Below are positions 7,180 to 12,141 of a stretch of DNA of 14,885 nt, one piece after another. Position 1 is the stretch's first letter. Every line of letters begins with the position of its first letter. The position numbers were made by a program, and so were the translations under genes. The notes beneath the pieces are model-generated. The model was not told the origin of the DNA. It saw nothing but the letters and a program-made list of their open reading frames with translations, and ran no database searches. The DNA comes from an uncultured beta proteobacterium (GTDB taxonomy: Bacteria > Pseudomonadota > Gammaproteobacteria > Burkholderiales > Burkholderiaceae), in NCBI GenBank assembly GCA_903938955.1, contig CAJAFJ010000382.1:1-14885 (forward strand), in the 5' to 3' direction.

Positions 7180-8211
7180 TCAGCTATATTTTTTCATAAC
7201 GGTCTTCGCCTGTATCCCATGATAAATATTCAATACTGATTGGCTCTTCGAATTTGAATGCTTTAGTGGCGAAGCGGAAGAATCAGTGTTTACTTGGTTT
7301 GCCAGAATTCCAAACAACGTCCCTACAGTAGATTGTTGTTTATTTGGGGAGTATCCTGCACTAAGCAGCATGCTGCTGTCAGCCAATTTATTTTTAGAGT
7401 TTTCAAGGACTTTGGCAATCGCCAAGTGGAAAATCTCTTGTCGAGATTTTGAGTTTGATTGTCCAACTACTGTTTGACTTTCGTTATCAAATTGAATATC
7501 GGCAGATTTATTCTCAATCGTCTTTTCGCTTGGCTTCCATTTCATATTTGATTGGAAGTAATCCGAACTTTTATCCGGTGATGGTATTACCGTTTTTTCA
7601 TCGCCAGATGGTGACAGAATAGAGATTGCTTTTTCTAGAAATTTCAAATTTGATACATGCACGGGCGTGGAAACTGGGTCTAAAATTTCCTTGATAAAAC
7701 CGTGGTCAAGAGAAGTATTTTTTAGTGTGGTGTCCGAGAGAATACGATCAGCTACTTTGGCATCACTTGCTGGAAATGCATAAGTCACCTTGTGGCCCTG
7801 TGGGTCATAAAGATTACCTGGCGTACTTTTTTCGCCGCTTTGTCGGTACATGGCCAGATCAGCGACAACGCCATCAACTTGAGCCAAATCGATCCCATTT
7901 TTGGATGCGTAGTCATACAGTTCACTCATCTGGGAGCGATCTGTGGTCGTTAGAAAATTCACCGCCGGAGTCGAACCGTTATCCACTGTAGCAACTGGAA
8001 TTGAAGCATTGACATCGTTGTTGTGAAACATTCTTGACATCAGGAGTGAACGGCCTTTTAGCACTGAGCTCAGGCTTACGGTGTCACTTTTTAATTCTGT
8101 GCTCGCAACCACTGCGGTGTTCGTTGCTGTTACCGATTCAGCTTTGACAGCAGTGGGTTGCGTTGTCAACGATGAATTGGAAAACTGCGATGTTTGATTG
8201 ATGGTATTCAT
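7180..8211 (-). CDS. Large Cys-free protein with D-x-V-x-L-S-S motif, function unknown
   Basis: The protein has 343 residues from the ATG at 8211; another in-frame ATG at 8259 would start inside a strong hairpin and has a poor ribosome site, while GGAGG lies 13 bp before 8211 (rather long). I do not recognise a family. There is no signal peptide, membrane segment or cysteine. The first 40 residues are Ser/Thr/Asn-rich and probably disordered. They lead to SDTVSLSSVLKGRSLL (42-57), matching the motif and position of the shorter partner at 1797-2336. A more ordered region (about 90-200) contains SQMSELYDYASKNGIDLAQVDGVVADLAMYR and KVTYAFPASDAKVADRIL. A polar low-complexity stretch (200-255) and a C-terminal helical part with QEIFHLAIAKVLENSK follow. 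It lies downstream of the right FlhE-like gene on the same strand and convergent to the exporter operon. I infer that it is a cargo or partner of the exporter. Confidence 0.7.
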   Translation of the reverse strand: MNTINQTSQFSNSSLTTQPTAVKAESVTATNTAVVASTELKSDTVSLSSVLKGRSLLMSRMFHNNDVNASIPVATVDNGSTPAVNFLTTTDRSQMSELYDYASKNGIDLAQVDGVVADLAMYRQSGEKSTPGNLYDPQGHKVTYAFPASDAKVADRILSDTTLKNTSLDHGFIKEILDPVSTPVHVSNLKFLEKAISILSPSGDEKTVIPSPDKSSDYFQSNMKWKPSEKTIENKSADIQFDNESQTVVGQSNSKSRQEIFHLAIAKVLENSKNKLADSSMLLSAGYSPNKQQSTVGTLFGILANQVNTDSSASPLKHSNSKSQSVLNIYHGIQAKTVMKKYS

Positions 8212-8233
8212 GTGGTCAAGCTTGCCTCCAAAA

Positions 8234-8257
8234 GAATGGAGCTCTTTGGCTCCATTC
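8234..8257 (-). promoter_or_regulatory. Leader hairpin next to the ribosome binding site
   Basis: GAATGGAGC (8234-8242) / GCTCCATTC (8249-8257) is a perfect 9-bp stem with a 6-nt loop. On the minus strand it ends 4 nt (TTTT) before the GGAGG (8225-8229) of the downstream gene. It could be a translational control element, an attenuator with a short U-tract, or a processing or mRNA-stability hairpin between the FlhE-like gene and its downstream partner. Confidence 0.5.
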
Positions 8258-8325
8258 ATACCTACATATCTTTGTAGTTCCAGTTGTTGTCTGGAAACAG
8301 AATAATCTTCCTATGCTTTTCTAGC

Positions 8326-8784
8326 TCAGTATTTCCAGTTGATAGTCAGGCTGTCTTTTGTAGTCGGTGCCATAGCGGGGAATGTGCCACCAGTTATTGA
8401 GTGACGAATCCAGACGAATACTCCTCGCCCAAACTTTAGCGTGTTGAAAGCAGTGATAGTGCCTGACGAACCTGGCAAGACGGTCTGACAGTTTCCAACC
8501 GTCGATGAATACGGCGTTGAGTAGCAGATCTGTACCGTTTCGGCTCCTCCCTGAGGCGGGTAAGCGACAAGGCTGTAGGCAACGCTAGTGATACTTTGTG
8601 GAAGAGAACCGGCAGCCGATACATTTGCATAAACGACATCCAAGCCTTTAATTGACGTTGTTCCAGAGACGGATATATAGCTGGCTTGAAGCTGTCTAGT
8701 GATAGGCGTGCCAGTGGTAGCAAATGCAGCGAAGGACGTGGAGAGCGTGAAAGCTAACGCAATTTTTTTCAAATTAAAATTCAT
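8326..8784 (-). CDS. Secreted FlhE-like protein (right copy)
   Basis: The protein has 152 residues. The start ATG at 8784 has AGGGA upstream. Residues 1-22 form a Sec signal peptide (MNFNLKKIALAFTLSTSFAAFA). The mature domain contains a Cys pair (C87, C99) in VQICYST...GNCQTVL, then GTITAFNTLKFGRGVFVWIRH, a TGGTFPA turn (131-137), and ends SLTINWKY. Cys pair, Gly-rich turn followed by F/L-x-P-A, and a terminal [VL]T[VI]N[YW] are the features I associate with FlhE. They are shared with the left copy although the two sequences are otherwise far apart. It is upstream of the large D-x-V-x-L-S-S gene, 114 bp away on the same strand, so the two may be co-transcribed. A periplasmic role alongside the exporter is inferred. 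Confidence 0.7.
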   Translation of the reverse strand: MNFNLKKIALAFTLSTSFAAFATTGTPITRQLQASYISVSGTTSIKGLDVVYANVSAAGSLPQSITSVAYSLVAYPPQGGAETVQICYSTPYSSTVGNCQTVLPGSSGTITAFNTLKFGRGVFVWIRHSITGGTFPAMAPTTKDSLTINWKY

Positions 8785-8878
8785 ATGAGTCCCTATTGAG
8801 ATGGAATGATTAGGCAGACAGTAGTCTTCTTACTAAGAATTTCAGCGTTAGACAAAATGCAAAGAGGAAATTTACGAT

Positions 8879-8884
8879 AGTCAA
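8879..8884 (-). promoter_or_regulatory. Possible -35 element for the right FlhE-like gene
   Basis: On the minus strand TTGACT (8879-8884) is followed after 17 bp only by a poor -10 (TGCATT). A weak core promoter with a palindrome about 40 bp upstream (8916-8939) is what an activator-dependent promoter would look like. No transcript evidence is available. Confidence 0.3.
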
Positions 8885-8915
8885 TTTAGGACTCTAGAGC
8901 AATATTTAGTTGCTG

Positions 8916-8939
8916 TATATCCCCCAAATGGGGGATATA
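8916..8939. promoter_or_regulatory. Palindrome with CCCCCAAATGGGGG core (copy 1)
   Basis: Arms TATATCCCCC (8916-8925) and GGGGGATATA (8930-8939) pair perfectly around AAAT; the outer A and T of the centre also pair. The 14-bp core recurs in opposite orientation at 10031-10044. It is centred about 145 bp upstream of the right FlhE-like start. It is probably a dimeric regulator site; NarL/LuxR-type helix-turn-helix proteins use G/C-run palindromes of this kind, but the regulator is not identified. Confidence 0.5.
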
Positions 8940-9073
8940 TGGGTTTAATTTTGGTTAATTTGATGCATATTTCAGCCAATCCACAGCCAGCCATGAAGAG
9001 GCCTTGCTTTGGCTGAAAATTACAAGTGACTCGTTACTCAGGGTCGCTTCAGAATTCTGAAAATAAAGTAGGC

Positions 9074-9104
9074 AAAAAAAAGCCACCATCAAGGCGGCTT
9101 TTTT
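9074..9104 (-). terminator. Intrinsic terminator downstream of the YjzC-like gene
   Basis: On the minus strand GCCGCC, loop TTGAT, GGTGGC is followed by eight T. The stem has one mismatch. An A/T run on each side makes it usable in both directions, but on the plus strand no gene precedes it. It lies 18 bp after the stop of the small minus-strand gene. Confidence 0.8.
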
Positions 9105-9121
9105 GTTAGAAATTCATCTGG

Positions 9122-9298
9122 TTACTTGTCACCAGTCGGCGTCTTTAAAACCCAATGCGTTTCACCTTTTGGCGTTGGTGGCATCACATTGCCAACCCCG
9201 ATTGCACGAGTTTCACCTGAGTTACCCATTGGGTGCCACACACCACCTTGTGGGCATTTCTCGCCAGTTTTTGCTTTTGTTCCTGCTGGAAGCGCCAT
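9122..9298 (-). CDS. Small YjzC-like protein
   Basis: The protein has 58 residues starting MALPAGTKAKTGEKCPQGGV and ending KTPTGDK. The ATG at 9298 has AGGGG 6 bp upstream and a strong terminator follows the stop, so this is a complete single-gene unit although short. The layout, Gly-x-Lys with a Cys/Pro followed by GGVW and a GNSGE turn, then VGNVMPPTPKG and a terminal W-V-L, resembles the YjzC-like family of small beta-rich proteins of unknown function. Assignment rests on recalled pattern only. A single cysteine (C15) is present. It lies 302 bp downstream of vapD on the same strand, too far for obvious coupling. Confidence 0.65.
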   Translation of the reverse strand: MALPAGTKAKTGEKCPQGGVWHPMGNSGETRAIGVGNVMPPTPKGETHWVLKTPTGDK

Positions 9299-9600
9299 AA
9301 ATATCCCCTAAAACCTCCCGCCACTATTAGCGGGTCGTCGATATATTGTGGTAATTGCGAATATTTCAAGCCATGTTAATTCACGGTATACCTCAACTTG
9401 GCGTCAGGTGAAGGCTCAAATCGCGTCAGATTAGGGCTGCTTCAGGCTTTGTCTGACCTTCTCCGCTAGATTTCTCACTCAGACTTCAACCTGACACGCC
9501 ACGCGTTAGCGTGCTTTATATTCCGTCTTCTGAGATGTCACCCTAGGTGGGCAACAATCTGAGTTGGTGTTTTTTCACCTCCCTGCATGGGAGGGCGTGG
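9299..9600. other. 302-bp interval rich in secondary structure, no gene
   Basis: Contents are the structured element at 9400-9500, the hairpin at 9500-9513, and CCTCCC-TGCAT-GGGAGG at 9578-9594. GGTG and CACC flank a T-run (about 9566-9579). I see no coding region with a plausible ribosome site. The minus-strand leader of the YjzC-like gene occupies the left part. Confidence 0.5.
9400..9500. ncRNA. Candidate structured RNA element (strand unresolved)
   Basis: GGCGTCAGGTGAAG (9400-9413) pairs with 9484-9500 (CTTCAACCTGACACGCC) with small bulges. An inner stem GTCAGA (9425-9430) / TCTGAC (9452-9457) and unpaired arms remain inside. An adjacent hairpin CACGC-GTTA-GCGTG occupies 9500-9513. A long-range closing stem with an inner helix looks like a folded RNA. 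It could be the 5' leader of the YjzC-like gene on the minus strand, or part of a plus-strand small RNA ending at the hairpin and T-run at 9610-9652. It matches no RNA family I know. Confidence 0.35.
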
Positions 9601-9954
9601 CTAGGCCACAAGCCTAAACTGGTTTGACGAGTTTAGGCTTACGGATTTTTTTGCGACATTTCCCCCGCGTTCTACAGCAGGCATGAGGTCATTGTTTTCT
9701 TCAATGCGCAGCATTCGAATATCGCGTACCGAAGGCGTGAACCAGTCATATCTCGATGCCAAGTCTTGCACGGCAAGAACACAAGACACCGCATCCACTG
9801 TTTTGCCACCGAAGTAAACGGAGCCTTGTTGCCAATCAAATCCGTATTCGTCCACCAACACTTTACGAATGTCCGTGTAGGCGTTGTTGTACGAGGTGTT
9901 GTGATACGTGTCCTGGAGGACTGTTGTATCAAGATCGAAGGTAATGGCGTACAT
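9601..9954 (-). CDS. vapD: VapD-like endoribonuclease family protein
   Basis: The protein has 117 residues; family members are mostly about 90-100. The start MYAITFDLD has AAGGAG on the minus strand 6 bp upstream. Family hallmarks seen are MYAI-x-FDL (1-8), AYTDIRKVLVDEYGF (25-39), QQGSVYF (42-48) and SVRDIRMLRIEENND (75-89). VapD proteins have a Cas2-like ferredoxin fold; the Helicobacter pylori member cleaves RNA, and the Haemophilus influenzae member is the toxin of VapXD. The extra 25 residues at the C terminus (about 92-117, Ser/Asn/Lys-rich) overlap a strong DNA hairpin. No VapX-like antitoxin gene is evident on either side. It may act as a plasmid addiction or persistence factor, or as an antiphage-type nuclease. 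Confidence 0.85.
   Translation of the reverse strand: MYAITFDLDTTVLQDTYHNTSYNNAYTDIRKVLVDEYGFDWQQGSVYFGGKTVDAVSCVLAVQDLASRYDWFTPSVRDIRMLRIEENNDLMPAVERGGNVAKKSVSLNSSNQFRLVA
9610..9652 (+). terminator. Plus-strand hairpin with T-run inside the 3' end of vapD
   Basis: AAGCCTAAACT (9610-9620), 9-nt loop, AGTTTAGGCTT (9630-9640) is a perfect 11-bp stem. On the plus strand ACGGA and seven T (9646-9652) follow. On the minus strand the same DNA encodes the last residues of the VapD-like protein. The five-base gap before the T-run makes it an imperfect terminator. No plus-strand gene lies upstream, so it may end an unannotated RNA. Confidence 0.4.
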
Positions 9955-10030
9955 GACGCTCCTTAAAAATCAAAAATCTGGCACTGGTGGGATTTTCGCT
10001 GCTAATGCATTCGTCAGCAAGCATCTGCAT

Positions 10031-10044
10031 CCCCCATTTGGGGG
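10031..10044. promoter_or_regulatory. Palindrome CCCCCATTTGGGGG (copy 2, inverted)
   Basis: This is the exact reverse complement of the core at 8921-8934. Flanking GCAT and GTGC extend the stem with one G-T mismatch. It is centred about 85 bp upstream of the vapD start. A shared site upstream of two minus-strand genes suggests a common regulator. An RNA hairpin in the vapD leader is the alternative. Confidence 0.5.
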
Positions 10045-10058
10045 GTGCTTGTATTTTG

Positions 10059-10127
10059 TTAAAGAACTGATGTCATTGCCATTAGCAACAACAGCAGCAG
10101 CAGCACTCTCACCATTAAATGAGTCAT
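10059..10127 (-). CDS. Possible 22-residue Leu-rich peptide upstream of vapD
   Basis: On the minus strand an ATG at 10127 with GAGGTGGAGG just upstream opens a 22-codon frame. It has a basic start (MTHLMVRV), seven consecutive Leu codons (four CTG, two TTG, one CTA) and a short Met/Ala/Thr end. It then stops 14 bp before the CCCCC palindrome. It could be a hydrophobic type-I-like peptide, a leader peptide with attenuation at the following hairpin, or chance from the triplet run. The ribosome site is strong but its main part is very close to the ATG. Confidence 0.25.
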   Translation of the reverse strand: MTHLMVRVLLLLLLLMAMTSVL

Positions 10128-10283
10128 TCCTCCACCTCAGGTTTCTGCCAATATCGGCATAGGGGATATGTACGAGGTGAAAGAAAGGCAGAAGCACGGC
10201 TTTTAACTCGATCTAACTCAGTCTCTGGCACAGTCAGATCATTGAGTCTGTTGGGCAGTGCGGATGTTTTATTGCCGATATTT

Positions 10284-10307
10284 GCCGGGTTGAATCCGGC
10301 ATTTTTT
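10284..10307 (+). terminator. Terminator-like hairpin, plus strand
   Basis: GCCGGG (10284-10289), loop TTGAA, TCCGGC (10295-10300) with one G-T pair is followed by A and six T. No plus-strand gene ends here, so it either stops an unannotated transcript or is a remnant of an inserted segment. Confidence 0.5.
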
Positions 10308-10376
10308 GCCGCTTGATTTTGGCCGCGACGGACAGAACGGAGTCTCTGTAGCGCCTCAGCGTCAAGGTCTGCCCCT

Positions 10377-10661
10377 TCAATGTCTTACTGGTGGCCACTG
10401 CCTGGCAGCGTGCAGTATGCGTAGCACTCGCACCAAGTCACCGGCAACGTCGTAAATCAGGATGTAGTTTCTATGTGCAACAAGCTCGCGCGTGCCTTGC
10501 AGTCGGCCAGGCCGACCAAGACCCGGATGATCCACCAGGCGGGCTGCTTTCTCGGATAGAAGCTCATCGAGATCGAGCGCCGCGCTTGGGTTGTCGGCTG
10601 CGATGTACTCGCGAATTACTTTTCGGTCTTCTCGCGCCGGTCGCGTCCAAACCAATTTCAC
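10377..10661 (-). CDS. parE: ParE/RelE-superfamily toxin
   Basis: The protein has 94 residues and starts with GTG at 10661 inside the stop of the antitoxin gene (GTGA overlap), so the pair is translationally coupled. The family pattern is clear: WTRPAREDRKVIREYIAADNP (5-25), L-x-x-HPGLGRPGR (42-53), GTRELVAHRNYILIYDV (56-72) and a C-terminal VRVLRILHAARQWP (77-90). ParE toxins poison DNA gyrase; relatives with the RelE fold cleave mRNA, and the HAARQWP ending favours the ParE branch. It is a plasmid stabilisation module. Confidence 0.92.
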   Translation of the reverse strand: MKLVWTRPAREDRKVIREYIAADNPSAALDLDELLSEKAARLVDHPGLGRPGRLQGTRELVAHRNYILIYDVAGDLVRVLRILHAARQWPPVRH

Positions 10662-10948
10662 GAATTAACGCCGGTCATTTTGCGTCGTGTCTCTGCGCGC
10701 CAGGCTACTGCTTCCGCTTCGACCTCTTCTGCTGAAACCACATCGCCGACATTGGCCGCGTCGAGGCCGATTTGCACCTCACGCCGGAACCAGGAGTCAT
10801 GCTCTGTGGCTTCTTGTTGTTGCTTCACGAAATCACGCATGAAGTCGCGCAAGAGTTGCGCGCCGGTACGGTCGCGGGATTTAGCGGCCGTGGAAAACTG
10901 GTCTTTCAATCCTTCATCGACCCGGAAGGTAAAAGTTGCTTCACTCAT
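10658..10948 (-). CDS. Ribbon-helix-helix antitoxin of the ParE-type toxin
   Basis: The protein has 96 residues from the ATG at 10948, preceded by GAGG at a normal distance; an upstream frame to 11032 lacks such a site and would run through the promoter. The N-terminal part ATFTFRVDEGLKDQFSTAAKS (4-24) followed by a helix with TGAQLLRDFMRDFV is a ribbon-helix-helix DNA-binding fold (CopG/ParD type). The acidic C-terminal part (SAEEVEAEAVAWRAETRRKM) would wrap the toxin. Such proteins repress their own operon. The upstream region carries TTGACC and a GTGC-(6)-GCAC inverted repeat near 10980-10993. Confidence 0.88.
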   Translation of the reverse strand: MSEATFTFRVDEGLKDQFSTAAKSRDRTGAQLLRDFMRDFVKQQQEATEHDSWFRREVQIGLDAANVGDVVSAEEVEAEAVAWRAETRRKMTGVNS

Positions 10949-10979
10949 GGCGCTGCCTCTATGTGTTACAAGATAAGTG

Positions 10980-11098
10980 CAATGTAGCACAAAGGTCAAT
11001 CGTCGCTCAAGTCCTAAGTCCTGCGACACCACCGATCTGCTCCGTTTCTATGGCGTAAGAAGGTTGCATGTTTTGGTCGCAAGTTGCAAAATACTTGC
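10980..11098. promoter_or_regulatory. Divergent control region: antitoxin operon / resolvase
   Basis: On the minus side TTGACC (about 10995-11000) lies upstream of the antitoxin, with GTGC-(6)-GCAC at 10980-10993. In the middle a tandem AAGTCCT AAGTCCT (11009-11022) is flanked by GTCGC (11002-11006) and GCGAC (11023-11027). On the plus side TTGCAT (11064-11069), 17 bp, CAAAAT (11087-11092) overlaps an inverted repeat GCAAGT (11079-11084) / ACTTGC (11093-11098). The repeats could be repressor sites or the resolution site of the neighbouring resolvase. Confidence 0.5.
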
Positions 11099-11125
11099 AC
11101 CATAACTTACTACAGGATGATGTCA

Positions 11126-11833
11126 ATGCGCAACAAGACAGAACCCGGCACCTATGACTTGATGACCGGCAGGCTGCTGCTGGGCTATGCCCGCGTCAGC
11201 ACCGACGATCAGGAGCTGGCCAGCCAGCGTGACGAGCTGCACGCGGTAGGGTGCACGCGTATTTTTGCCGAGAAGATCACTGGCACCCACAGAAACCGGC
11301 CGGAGCTGGGCAGGTTGCTCGATCACTTGCGTCCCGGCGATGTTGTGACCGTGACGCGCCTTGATCGCCTGGCCCGCAATACCCGCGACTTGCTGGACAT
11401 TGCCGAGCGCATCCAGGAAGCCGGCGCGGGCCTGAGCAGCTTGGCCGAGCCGTGGGTCAACACCACGACGCCGGCCGGTCGCATGGTGTTGACCGTGTTC
11501 GCCGGCATTGCCGAGTTTGAGCGCAGCCTGATCGTGGAGCGCACCAGGAGCGGTCGTGTAGCCGCCAAGGCGCGAGGCGTGAAGTTTGGGCCACGTCCTA
11601 CCCTCACCCCTGCCCAGGTCAAACATGCCCGCCGTCTGATCGACCAGGACGACCACACCGTGAAGGAAGCTGCTGAGTTGCTGGGCGTTCACCGTACAAC
11701 CCTTTATCGCGCCATAGCCAGAGCCGAGGAAGTCAGCCAGGTCGAGGCCAAGCAGCGCGGTGCGTTTCAGGAGGACGCATTGACCGAGGCCGACGCACTG
11801 ACGGCTGTCGGACAGGAAGAAGCGCGATCATGA
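11126..11833 (+). CDS. Serine recombinase (resolvase/invertase family)
   Basis: The protein has 235 residues from the ATG at 11126, which has AGGA 8 bp upstream; ATG codons at 11117 and 11084 are less well placed. Catalytic Ser25 lies in LGYARVSTDDQ (19-29), and RLDRLARNTRDL (78-89) carries further active-site arginines. The E helix region IAEFERSLIVERTRSG (128-143) and a C-terminal helix-turn-helix TVKEAAELLGVHRTTLYRAI (178-197) complete the small resolvase architecture. A 35-residue acidic tail is extra. In plasmid backbones such enzymes resolve multimers for stable inheritance. The stop overlaps the next gene (ATGA). Confidence 0.92.
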   Translation: MRNKTEPGTYDLMTGRLLLGYARVSTDDQELASQRDELHAVGCTRIFAEKITGTHRNRPELGRLLDHLRPGDVVTVTRLDRLARNTRDLLDIAERIQEAGAGLSSLAEPWVNTTTPAGRMVLTVFAGIAEFERSLIVERTRSGRVAAKARGVKFGPRPTLTPAQVKHARRLIDQDDHTVKEAAELLGVHRTTLYRAIARAEEVSQVEAKQRGAFQEDALTEADALTAVGQEEARS

Positions 11834-12135
11834 CCAGAGGAACATGCGGCACCTATCGCGTTCCACCACTTCGCCCCGAGCTGCAAGCCGCCCATGATGG
11901 GATGGACGCCAAGGGGGATTACTTCGCCTATGCCGTGTGCAGCACGCATGACGGCCAAGTGTGGGAAGTGAATACCAGGCAGGGGAATATCTACAGCAAC
12001 CTTGATGGCAGCTATATCGACCATGACGAGGGGATGGTGGCCGGTGTGGCCTGGCTGTTGGCGCAGGTAGAGCGTGAACCTGACGCCGACGAGCTAGCCT
12101 TCCGACTGCTATGGAAAGAACACCGAAAGCAGTAA
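11830..12135 (+). CDS. Small hypothetical protein coupled to the resolvase
   Basis: The protein has 101 residues and is not recognised. Its ATG overlaps the resolvase TGA (ATGA), which argues that it is real and co-translated. It is acidic, without signal peptide or membrane segment. Visible features are RPELQAAHDGMDAKGDYFAY, a tract VWEVNTRQGNIYSNLDGSYIDHDEG that looks like a beta-sheet, and a C-terminal helix LLAQVEREPDADELAFRLLW. Two cysteines near the start (C6, C37) are present. It may be a resolvase accessory or a plasmid-maintenance protein. Confidence 0.75.
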   Translation: MTRGTCGTYRVPPLRPELQAAHDGMDAKGDYFAYAVCSTHDGQVWEVNTRQGNIYSNLDGSYIDHDEGMVAGVAWLLAQVEREPDADELAFRLLWKEHRKQ

Positions 12136-12141
12136 TTGTGC

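Larger units (their letters stand above)
8785..9121. other. 337-bp gene-free interval with several inverted repeats
   Basis: No convincing gene is present. Besides the promoter-like elements and the CCCCC palindrome, it holds a 10-bp inverted repeat TTTCAGCCAA (8970-8979) / TTGGCTGAAA (9009-9018), a perfect 14-bp palindrome TTCAGAATTCTGAA (9048-9061), and the terminator at 9074-9104. The density of inverted repeats suggests a regulatory region or an old insertion boundary. Confidence 0.6.
9955..10376. other. 422-bp interval between vapD and the ParE-type toxin
   Basis: It holds the second CCCCC palindrome, a possible Leu-rich mini-ORF on the minus strand, a short CAG-type triplet run on the plus strand (about 10090-10104), an inverted repeat AATATCGGCA (10150-10159) / TGCCGATATT (10273-10282), and a terminator-like hairpin at 10284-10307. 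The change to backbone-like GC-rich sequence occurs near 10320. No conventional gene is seen. Confidence 0.5.

Noticed and set aside
8234..8257. Leader hairpin as a definite terminator between the FlhE-like and motif-protein genes
   Set aside because: The U-tract is only four bases and interrupted by the ribosome site, so I list it as a leader element rather than a terminator.
9086..9092. CACCATCA-like sequence in the terminator as a second operator copy
   Set aside because: Half-site only and explained by the terminator stem and loop.
9184..9369. Minus-strand frame of 61 codons overlapping the YjzC-like gene
   Set aside because: Different frame from the 58-codon gene, which has ribosome site, terminator and family-like pattern.
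10119..10316. Plus-strand open frame of 65 codons
   Set aside because: It would run through the terminator-like hairpin at 10284-10307 and has no convincing ribosome site.
11123..11692. Minus-strand open frame of 189 codons over the resolvase
   Set aside because: Shadow of a gene with an intact catalytic pattern; composition follows the antisense codons.
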